From assembly GCF_026625865.1 (NCBI RefSeq), contig NZ_CP113067.1, positions 2,418,001 through 2,482,000 on the forward strand: a stretch of DNA of 64,000 nt, written 5' to 3'. The stretch comes from Microbacterium sp. SL75 (GTDB lineage: Bacteria; Actinomycetota; Actinomycetes; Actinomycetales; Microbacteriaceae). Below the pieces are notes generated by a model that saw nothing but the letters and a program-made list of their open reading frames with translations, was not told where the DNA came from and did not search any database. The position numbers and the translations under genes were made by a program. Positions 57,685 to 64,000 of the stretch are shown piece after piece; within the stretch, counting starts at the first letter, position 1, and the number at the start of each line of letters is the position of its first letter.

Positions 57685-59316
57685 ATGTCCGTTTGGCGCA
57701 AGAACCGCTCGTTCACGCGTCGTGCGCTGCGGCGCGCTGCGGCTATCGTCGCGGGCGCAACCCTCGTCGCCGCGGGGGCGATCGCCTCTCCCGCGTCTGC
57801 CGCGACGGCGCTGCCCGGCTGGCTCTCGACCAACGGGTCGACGATCGTCACGGCATCCGGTGCACCGTTCACCATCAAGGCGGCCGCGTGGTTCGGCATG
57901 GAGACCTCGAACTGCGCCCCGCACGGGCTGTGGTCGATTCCCCTCGACGACGGCCTCGCCGCAATCGCGGGGATGGGGTTCAACGCCATCCGCCTCCCCT
58001 TCTCGAACGAGTGCCTCGCCGCCAAGACGTCGAACTCGATCAATGCGAACGCCAACCCGGGACTGGTCTCGCTCACCCCCCTGCAGCTCATGGACACCGT
58101 GATCGCGCGGGCCAAGGCGCACGGTCTCTCGGTGATCCTCGATCGGCACCGTCCTGATTCCGCGGCCCAGAGCGAGCTCTGGTACACCGCGCAGTACAGC
58201 GAACAGCGGTGGATCGACGACTGGAAGATGCTTGCCGCTCGCTACAAGAACGAGTCCGCCGTCATCGGCGTCGATCTGCACAACGAACCTCACGGGTCGG
58301 CCTGCTGGAACTGCGGCGACCCCGCGCGCGACTGGCGCGCGGCGGCCACCCGCGCCGGCAATGCGGTGCTGGCGGTGAACCCGAACCTGCTCATCATCGT
58401 CGAGGGCGTCGAACGCCAGAACGACGGATCGAGCACGTGGTGGGGCGGCGGCCTGAAAGACGCGGGCGCCGCACCGGTCGCTCTCGAGGTGAAGAACCGC
58501 GTGGTCTACTCGCCGCACGACTACCCGGCGAGCGTCTACGCGCAGACCTGGTTCTCGGCATCCGGTTATCCCGCCAATCTCGAAGCGGTGTGGGATGCCA
58601 ACTGGGGTTACCTCGTGCGGGGGAACATCGCTCCCGTGCTGCTCGGAGAGTTCGGCACGAAGCTCGAGACGGCGAGCGACCGCGCCTGGCTCGACGCGCT
58701 CGTGGGGTACCTCGCGAAGACCAAGATCAGCTACGCCTACTGGTCGTTCAACCCGAACAGCGGCGACACCGGTGGGCTCGTCGGCGACGACTGGCGAACC
58801 CCGCAGAAGGCCAAACTCGCCGCTCTCGCGCCGATCCTGACACCGGTCGCCTCGCCGGCGCCGCAGCCGAACCCCGCGCCGACGGCCACGCCGAAGCCGA
58901 CGGCGTCTCCCACGGTGTCACCGAAGCCGACGGCGTCTCCCAAACCGGCGGCTCCCAGCCCGTCGCCCACCGCGTCGCCCACCCCTGCACCCACGCCGAA
59001 GCCGGGTGCGAGCGCGGCGGCTGGCATCACCGCTACCTGGGTTCCGCAGAGCACCTGGGGCGAGGGATACGTCGCCGAGCTCACGGTGACCGCCACCGGG
59101 CCGGTGAAGAAGTGGTCCGTATCCTTCGACGCCCCCGGCACCACCGCGGTGTCGAACGCGTGGGGCATGAGCTGCTCCGTGGCCGCGGGCCGTGTCACGT
59201 GCACCGGAAGCGCCTGGGCGGCTGCGCTCGCTCCCGGTCAGAGCGTGCGGGTGGGCCTGCAGGCGGCAGCCACGCGGGCACCGTCCGCTCCGAAGCTCAT
59301 CGTCACGGCATCCTGA
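57685..59316 (+). CDS. Secreted GH5 glycanase with CBM2-like domain
   Basis: 543 residues. Signal peptide ends near PASAATALPGW (residue 34). GH5 catalytic domain: acid/base Glu201 in DLHNEPHG and nucleophile Glu322 in LLGEFGT. A Pro/Thr/Ser linker leads to a C-terminal beta-sandwich (WGEGYVAELTVTATG, GMSCSVAAGRVTCTG with two Cys) like CBM2 cellulose-binding modules. Extracellular endoglucanase or mannanase. The ATG at 57685 has GGAGG 5 nt before and TACGAT (57663-57668) upstream. Confidence 0.9.
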   Translation: MSVWRKNRSFTRRALRRAAAIVAGATLVAAGAIASPASAATALPGWLSTNGSTIVTASGAPFTIKAAAWFGMETSNCAPHGLWSIPLDDGLAAIAGMGFNAIRLPFSNECLAAKTSNSINANANPGLVSLTPLQLMDTVIARAKAHGLSVILDRHRPDSAAQSELWYTAQYSEQRWIDDWKMLAARYKNESAVIGVDLHNEPHGSACWNCGDPARDWRAAATRAGNAVLAVNPNLLIIVEGVERQNDGSSTWWGGGLKDAGAAPVALEVKNRVVYSPHDYPASVYAQTWFSASGYPANLEAVWDANWGYLVRGNIAPVLLGEFGTKLETASDRAWLDALVGYLAKTKISYAYWSFNPNSGDTGGLVGDDWRTPQKAKLAALAPILTPVASPAPQPNPAPTATPKPTASPTVSPKPTASPKPAAPSPSPTASPTPAPTPKPGASAAAGITATWVPQSTWGEGYVAELTVTATGPVKKWSVSFDAPGTTAVSNAWGMSCSVAAGRVTCTGSAWAAALAPGQSVRVGLQAAATRAPSAPKLIVTAS

Positions 59317-59396
59317 GGTCCTCCTGCGAGGGGGACGACCTCGCATCCATCGCTGGCGCATAGGGTACCCAGGGCTGCGATGGGGGAAGCGTTGCC

Positions 59397-59402
59397 TACG
59401 AT
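59397..59402 (+). promoter_or_regulatory. -10 box of the second GT39 gene
   Basis: TACGAT ends 6 nt before the GTG at 59409; predicts a leaderless transcript. Confidence 0.5.
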
Positions 59403-59408
59403 GCGCCG

Positions 59409-61406
59409 GTGGCCGCTGCATCTCCTCTCGTTCCCACCCCGACGCTTCCGCTGACGTCGGGTCTGCGTCGACCTCGACGCTGGACCGTCGGCCTCGCCGC
59501 CGTCGGACTCGTCGCGCTCGCCCTCACAGGGTGGCAGGTATGGGCGGGGGCTCCGAGCGAGTACTACGCCTCCATCGCGCTGTCGATGAGTCGCTCGTGG
59601 TCGAACTTCTTCTTCGGAGCCGTCGACCCCGCCGGCACCGTGACGCTCGACAAGATCCCCGGGTCGTTCTGGATCCCGGCGCTCTTCGTGCGCGCCTTCG
59701 GGTACTCGGCGTGGGCGGTGATCCTGCCGAACGCGTTCGCGGCGGTCGCCGCGGCACTCGTCGCCGCCTTCGCCGCACGACGCGTGGCAGGGGAGCGCGC
59801 CGGGCTCATCGCCGGCGCGGTGGTTGCCGTGACGCCCATCCTGGTCGCGGTCGCGCGCTCGAACCAGCCCGAGACGTTCTTCGTGCTCGGTCTGTCGCTG
59901 ACGGCCTGGGCGGCGGTGCGCGCCGTTCAGGCGCGCAGTTTCGGGTGGCTCATTGCCGCGGGCGCCCTGATCGGCCTGTCGTTCCAGTTCTACGAGCTCG
60001 AGGCCTGGGCGGTCTGGCCGGCACTGGCCGCCGCATACCTGTGTACCCGGCAGCCGTGGTCTCGACGCATCGGTCACCTCGCGCTCGCGGGTGCGGTGAG
60101 CCTCGCGGCCTCGCTGTGGTGGGTCGCGATCGTGTCGCTCATCCCCGCGGGAAGCCGGCCCTACATCGGCAGCACACTCACGAACAACCCGTGGGAGATG
60201 GTGTTCGGCTACAACGGCCTGGGCCGGTTCTCGGCGACCGCCGACAGCGGTGCGTACGAGTCGTTCACCCCTCCGTTCTCGGGAGAGCCCGGGGTGCTGC
60301 GCCTGTTCAACGCCCAGCTCGCGGGGCAGGTGGCGTGGCTCGTTCCGGCCGCCGTCATCGCTCTCGTCGTCCTGTGGGTGCTGCGCTTCTCGCGACCGCT
60401 CACGGTGTTGCTGACCGTGTGGCTCGCCACCTTCGCCGCGATGTTCTCCGCCGTCGCGGGAATGCACCAGTTCTACACGGCATCGCTCGCGATACCCCTC
60501 GCCCTCGCCATCGGTACCGCGCTCGCCGTGGCTCATCGCGCGGGCAGGGTGTGGCCGCAGATCGCGATCGTGGCCTCCGCGGGGGCGACGGCTCTCGGCA
60601 TCGGCATCTCGACCGGCGGATACAGCGTGCCCGTCTCGATCGCTCAGGCCATCGCCGCCGTGATTGCAATCGTGCTGCTGTCGACACGCCACCGTAGGCG
60701 TCCGGTCACCACCGTCGCGCTGATGATCGGGCTGCTGCTGACCCCGGCCGTCTGGTCGGCGGTCACCGTCGCCCACCCCAACTCGATCAATCCCGTCGCG
60801 GGAGGGGTATCGGAGACCTCGGGTTTCGGTGGCCGGGGCTTCGGCGGCGGAGATTTCGCCGGCGGGATGCCGACCGGCGGACGCGGCAGCCAGGGACTCG
60901 GCGCCGCACACGGGGGAGGAGGAACGCCGGGCCAGGGGTTTGGGCAGGGATCCGGCCCTGCGACGGCGCCCGGCGGCTCGGCCTCGGGGCACGCGCGCGG
61001 GGGAGCGGGCGGAGCGCCGACCGGCGGCGCAGGCTTCGGCGCCGGTGGCGGCGAGGACAGCGACGCTCTCGTCTCGTGGCTGCAGGCCCGCGGTACGGGA
61101 TCCACGTATCTGGCCGCGACCTTCGGGGCGCAGTCGGCGGCGCAGTTGATCATCGCCTCGGACGGCGGCTCGTTCCTGCCGATCGGCGGCTTCAACGGCA
61201 CCGACGATGTGCCGACCCTGCAGGCCTTCACCGCCATGGTCGACTCGGGCCAGGTGCGATACGTCATCGGCGGCGACCAGCGCGGCGGGGGCACGTCGAT
61301 GGCCGCCGCGGCCACGACCACCGCGTCGTCGCAGATCCGCACCTGGGTGACGCAGCACTGCGCCACCGACAGCTCCGCCCCCTCTACGGTCTACGACTGC
61401 GGCTGA
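59409..61406 (+). CDS. GT39-family membrane glycosyltransferase, glycine-rich domain
   Basis: 665 residues, about 11 spans. YYASIALSMSRSWSNFFFGA and TVTLDKIPGSFWIPAL are the GT39 acidic loop. Residues about 470-550 are a glycine-rich segment (FGGRGFGGGDFAGG and similar), after which comes a small extracellular domain ending CATDSSAPSTVYDCG with a probable disulphide. Paralogue of the gene at 55485. Substrate unknown. Confidence 0.82.
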   Translation: MAAASPLVPTPTLPLTSGLRRPRRWTVGLAAVGLVALALTGWQVWAGAPSEYYASIALSMSRSWSNFFFGAVDPAGTVTLDKIPGSFWIPALFVRAFGYSAWAVILPNAFAAVAAALVAAFAARRVAGERAGLIAGAVVAVTPILVAVARSNQPETFFVLGLSLTAWAAVRAVQARSFGWLIAAGALIGLSFQFYELEAWAVWPALAAAYLCTRQPWSRRIGHLALAGAVSLAASLWWVAIVSLIPAGSRPYIGSTLTNNPWEMVFGYNGLGRFSATADSGAYESFTPPFSGEPGVLRLFNAQLAGQVAWLVPAAVIALVVLWVLRFSRPLTVLLTVWLATFAAMFSAVAGMHQFYTASLAIPLALAIGTALAVAHRAGRVWPQIAIVASAGATALGIGISTGGYSVPVSIAQAIAAVIAIVLLSTRHRRRPVTTVALMIGLLLTPAVWSAVTVAHPNSINPVAGGVSETSGFGGRGFGGGDFAGGMPTGGRGSQGLGAAHGGGGTPGQGFGQGSGPATAPGGSASGHARGGAGGAPTGGAGFGAGGGEDSDALVSWLQARGTGSTYLAATFGAQSAAQLIIASDGGSFLPIGGFNGTDDVPTLQAFTAMVDSGQVRYVIGGDQRGGGTSMAAAATTTASSQIRTWVTQHCATDSSAPSTVYDCG

Positions 61407-61421
61407 GACGGCGCTTTTCCG

Positions 61422-61592
61422 GTTGAGTGTCCACGACACTCCGGGTCCCGGGACGCGCGTGCGGCGTGCCTTGGACACTCGACGGAGGGCAACCGCCGCC
61501 CATGCATCTCGCGCACGTTCAGCCCGGGTACGTCGAGTGTCCAAAACACCCGGACGAATTCGAAATCTCTCCGGGTGTTCTGGACACTCAAC
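61422..61592. repeat. Two GTYGAGTGTCC palindromes
   Basis: First: GTTGAGTGTCC (61422-61432) with GGACACTCGAC (61473-61483). Second: 23-bp arms (61532-61554 and 61570-61592) complementary at 21 positions. Both use the same 11-bp ends. They sit after a gene end and could act as a bidirectional terminator or mobile-element remnant. Confidence 0.6.
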
Positions 61593-61658
61593 GAGCGGGA
61601 GCGGGAGCGGGAGCGGGAGCGGGAGCGGGAGCGGGAGCGGGAGCAAGAGCGGGAGCGG
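61593..61658. repeat. (GAGCGG)11 hexanucleotide tract
   Basis: Eleven units, ten exact and one GAGCAA (ninth), directly after the second palindrome. Non-coding. Such tracts vary in copy number by slippage. Confidence 0.8.
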
Positions 61659-61730
61659 GACACCCCGCGAGAGAACGCGGGATGCCGTCGGGACGGCGCC
61701 GCGGCAACTCCGCGCACCGCGGCTCGCGGC

Positions 61731-62522
61731 TCAGCGCCCCAGGAACTCCATGCCCGCTTCGCGGAACGTCCGAGCGCCGGGGGCATTCACGTGGTGGCGG
61801 CCCGGGATGTCGGCGAACTCACCCTGGGGGAGGAGCCCGGCCAGGTGCTTCGACTGGTCGTGGATGGGGTCTTCCGTTCCCGTGGCGATGAGCACGGGCT
61901 GCTGTGGGGGCGACGAGGGGTCGGGATCGGTCTCACCCAGGCGCATCCCCTCTGCGATCGCGACGAGCGCACGCAGGTCGTTGCCCGGCACGCGTTCGGC
62001 GAGCGAGACGTAACGCTGGGTCGTGGCATCCTGAACGGGTTCACCGTGGTCGAGGAATGCCCGAGCCTGGTCGACCTGCAGTCGCGCGAGAGGACGACCG
62101 TCCGGGATGCCGCCCAGAACCGCGCGCTCCACGTGTTCGGGGGCGTCGACGGCGAGCTGCCAGCCGACCCGCCCGCCGAGGGAGTAGCCGAGGTAGCGCA
62201 CCTGATCGAGGAGGTACGTGTCGAGCACGGCGACGAGGTCGCTGACGAGCGTGGGCATGGTGTACGACGCGGCGTCGTGCGGTTTCTCGCTGGCGCCGTG
62301 ACCGCGCTGATCCACCGCGATCACGCGGTAACCGGCGCGGAGCAGGTCGCGCACCCACCCGGTGTTGACCCAGTTGTCGCGGGTGCTCGAACCGAAGCCG
62401 TGGACGCACAGGACGGGATCTGCCTCGACGTCGCCCCACGAGTAGGTCGCGAGGCGCACGTTGTCGCCGACGATGACGAACTGCGCGGGAGGGACCTCGG
62501 TCAGGGCGGGAACGGCATCCAT
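61731..62522 (-). CDS. Alpha/beta hydrolase
   Basis: 263 residues. HGFGSSTRD oxyanion region, nucleophile elbow GYSLGGR (Ser), acidic residue in ATGTEDPIHD and catalytic His in GRHHVNAPG. Cytosolic, substrate unknown. The ATG at 62522 follows GGAGGA almost directly; a longer start at 62570 is possible. Divergent from the DNA glycosylase gene. Confidence 0.82.
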   Translation of the reverse strand: MDAVPALTEVPPAQFVIVGDNVRLATYSWGDVEADPVLCVHGFGSSTRDNWVNTGWVRDLLRAGYRVIAVDQRGHGASEKPHDAASYTMPTLVSDLVAVLDTYLLDQVRYLGYSLGGRVGWQLAVDAPEHVERAVLGGIPDGRPLARLQVDQARAFLDHGEPVQDATTQRYVSLAERVPGNDLRALVAIAEGMRLGETDPDPSSPPQQPVLIATGTEDPIHDQSKHLAGLLPQGEFADIPGRHHVNAPGARTFREAGMEFLGR

Positions 62523-62579
62523 TCCTCCGATCCTGGCAGAGCGCGCCGGCCCGCACCGCGTAGTGGTCATAGTGGTCTC

Positions 62580-63146
62580 ATGGGGTATACGCGCGCCGAA
62601 CTCGAGTCCTATCGGGATGCCACGAGGCCCGACCTCGTCGAGCCGGGCGTGCGATTGCTGTTCGTCGGCATCAACCCGGGCCTCTGGACCGCGGCGACCG
62701 GGACCCCGTTCGCACGCCCGGGCAACCGCTTCTGGCCGGCGCTGGTGAGGGCGGGGATCCTTCCGCGTCTGCCCGCCTACTCCGAGCCGCTCGGCGACGA
62801 GGACCGCCGCATGATCTTCGACGCGGGAGTCGGCGTGTCGAACCTCGTCGCGCGAGCGACCGCGCGAGCCGATGAGCTGTCACGGGAGGAGCTCCGGGCG
62901 GGTGCGGCGTCGCTCGTCGAGCGGGTCGCCGGGTGGCAGCCTCGGGCCGTCGCGGTCGTCGGGCTCACCGCCTACCGCCAGGGCTTCCAGCGGCCCCGCG
63001 CGGCCGCGGGGCGACAGGAGGAGTCGATCGCGGACGTCCCCACCTGGGTGCTGCCCAACCCCAGCGGGCTGAACGCCCACGACACCGTCGACTCGCTCGC
63101 TCGCGCGTACGCCGACCCGGCGCGGGCCGCGGGGGTCATCCGCTGA
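62580..63146 (+). CDS. mug: G:T/U mismatch-specific DNA glycosylase (MUG)
   Basis: 188 residues. The two family motifs are present: GINPG (with LWTAATGTPFARPGNRFW following) and NPSGLNAH near the C-terminus. It removes uracil or thymine mispaired with G, important in a high-GC genome. The ATG at 62580 is the only good start. Confidence 0.92.
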   Translation: MGYTRAELESYRDATRPDLVEPGVRLLFVGINPGLWTAATGTPFARPGNRFWPALVRAGILPRLPAYSEPLGDEDRRMIFDAGVGVSNLVARATARADELSREELRAGAASLVERVAGWQPRAVAVVGLTAYRQGFQRPRAAAGRQEESIADVPTWVLPNPSGLNAHDTVDSLARAYADPARAAGVIR

Positions 63147-63187
63147 CGCGCGTCTCACGCCGCGGCGGAAGGTGTCACGATGGCAGG

Positions 63188-63586
63188 ATGCCGCCCACTC
63201 GACGCCGCACGATAGCCCTGTTCGCACTGGCTGCGGTGGTCGCCGCCGGGCTCGTCGTCCACCTCGTGCTGCCCTCGAACACCGCGACCGATATCGCCGG
63301 CGACGCGCTCTACACGGTCGCGGTCTACGCCGCGCTCGTGATGGTGCTCCCGCGCCTGCGCCCGTTCGTCGTCGGCCTGATCGCCGGGGGATGGAGCGTG
63401 GCCGTGGAACTCTTCCAGGCCACGGGAATCCCCGTCGACCTGGCGGAACGGTTCCGTCCCATCGCGCTCGTGCTCGGCACCGGGTTCGACGCACGCGACA
63501 TCGTCGTCTACGTGTGCGCGGCGATCGTCGCCGTCGGCGCGGATGTCGCCGTCGGACGCTCGCCGAGGCGCGAACCGCAACGATGA
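63188..63586 (+). CDS. DUF2809-like membrane protein
   Basis: 132 residues, four hydrophobic segments, with SNTATDIAGDALYTVAVYAA and SVAVELFQATGIPVDLAE, which match DUF2809. Function unknown. CACGAT lies 6 nt before the ATG. Confidence 0.75.
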   Translation: MPPTRRRTIALFALAAVVAAGLVVHLVLPSNTATDIAGDALYTVAVYAALVMVLPRLRPFVVGLIAGGWSVAVELFQATGIPVDLAERFRPIALVLGTGFDARDIVVYVCAAIVAVGADVAVGRSPRREPQR

Positions 63587-63676
63587 GCGTCGACGTTCCT
63601 CCCCAGGGGATGACGCGGCCCGCCGTCAGCCGCTCACCGGTATCGTGACCACCTCGCACGACGGAGGGGAGCGGCG

Positions 63677-63973
63677 ATGAGAGTGCGGTTCGAGGGCGAC
63701 GTCTTCCGGTGGGAGGCGCGCAGCGACAGCGACTGGTACTTCGTCGCGCTGCCGCCCGAGCTCAGCGCGGAGATCCGTGAGACGCAGACGTATCGGCGCG
63801 GTTTCGGCGGGGTGCGGGTCGACGCCACGATCGGCGCCACGACCTTCCGTACCTCGATCTTCCCGCAGGCCGGGGGCGTCTACGTCCTGCCCCTCAAGCG
63901 TGCGGTGCGCGACGCCGAAGCCATCGACCCCGGGTCGTTCGTGCGCGTCGACCTCTTCGTGATCGACGCCTGA
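63677..63973 (+). CDS. DUF1905 family protein
   Basis: 98 residues: FEGDVFRWEARSDSDWYFVA start, GFGGVRVDATIGATTFRTSI and KRAVRDAEAIDPGSFVRVDL, typical of DUF1905 small beta-barrel proteins often found with YdeI. Function unknown. GGAGGGGAG lies 5-13 nt upstream. The window ends shortly after. Confidence 0.85.
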   Translation: MRVRFEGDVFRWEARSDSDWYFVALPPELSAEIRETQTYRRGFGGVRVDATIGATTFRTSIFPQAGGVYVLPLKRAVRDAEAIDPGSFVRVDLFVIDA

Positions 63974-64000
63974 GCCGTGCCGATGCTGATCGCACTGGCC

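Larger units (their letters stand above)
61407..61730. other. Gene-free region of palindromes and simple repeats
   Basis: 324 bp between the GT39 stop and the hydrolase stop (convergent). It holds the two palindromes at 61422-61483 and 61532-61592 and the (GAGCGG)11 tract. No gene is seen. Confidence 0.6.

Noticed and set aside
59238..61646. 802-codon minus-strand frame opposite the GT39 gene
   Set aside because: Shadow frame; runs through the hexanucleotide repeat as a Pro-Leu repeat and has no domain.

Overview
The window is high-GC chromosomal DNA with GTG starts, four-base gene overlaps and actinobacterial -10 boxes (TANNNT) placed 6-8 nt before start codons. The gene content and order (arg operon, ParA-ScpA-ScpB-RluB-TyrA-Cmk-Der cluster, many DUF families typical of Microbacteriaceae) suggest a Microbacterium-like actinobacterium. 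This placement is inferred from gene order and protein style; no 16S gene is present.

Layout. 1-3.6 kb: pheST. 3.6-12.0 kb: arginine synthesis, argC-J-B-D-F, a YeiB-like membrane protein, then argH from its own promoter; argG and argR are not in the cluster. A promoter and a 31-codon arginine-rich leaderless reading frame lie just before argC. 12.1-15.8 kb: SatD-like regulator with a membrane partner, tyrS, DUF4184 protein. 16.0-22.7 kb: ParA-like ATPase, ScpA/ScpB (SMC partners), RluB, TyrA, Cmk and Der, closed by a strong terminator. 22.7-27.1 kb: small housekeeping genes (DUF805, two GNATs, Nudix-NYN fusion, S4 protein) and a roughly 800-bp tandem repeat array holding a decayed copy of the S4 gene's 3' tail; then tRNA-Pro(GGG). 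27.2-38.5 kb: a 52-aa membrane peptide, a broken gene, fatty acid desaturase, alpha/beta hydrolase, NADPH oxidoreductase divergent from a LysR regulator, FAD dehydrogenase, a MacB-type ABC exporter divergent from a two-component system, and small proteins.

38.6-43.2 kb is an accessory island: an orphan 35-aa peptide, a barstar-like protein, and a type VII (WXG100) effector operon (YbaB-like, small ESX-like, large toxin, GAD-like/DUF1851 immunity, ankyrin protein). The toxin C-terminus fits the Ntox15 nuclease family (HxxD motif). A decayed second ankyrin copy and a truncated membrane-protein paralogue flank the operon. 43.2-47.0 kb: Na+/H+ antiporter, MocR-type regulator and a divergent hypothetical. 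47.2-49.7 kb: a second WXG-type operon whose membrane protein is paralogous to the truncated one. 49.8-55.4 kb: a three-gene MksF-MksE-MksB (JetA-JetB-JetC, Wadjet-type SMC) operon without the JetD/MksG nuclease.

55.5-61.4 kb: two GT39 (ArnT-like) membrane glycosyltransferases flanking a secreted GH5 glycanase with a CBM2-like tail. 61.4-61.7 kb: two long palindromes and an 11-copy hexanucleotide repeat. 61.7-64.0 kb: alpha/beta hydrolase, MUG DNA glycosylase, DUF2809 and DUF1905 proteins.

The most notable points are the arginine leader peptide, the Ntox15/GAD-DUF1851 pair in a type VII context with a decaying duplicated ankyrin gene, the JetD-less Mks operon, and several families of intergenic palindromes.
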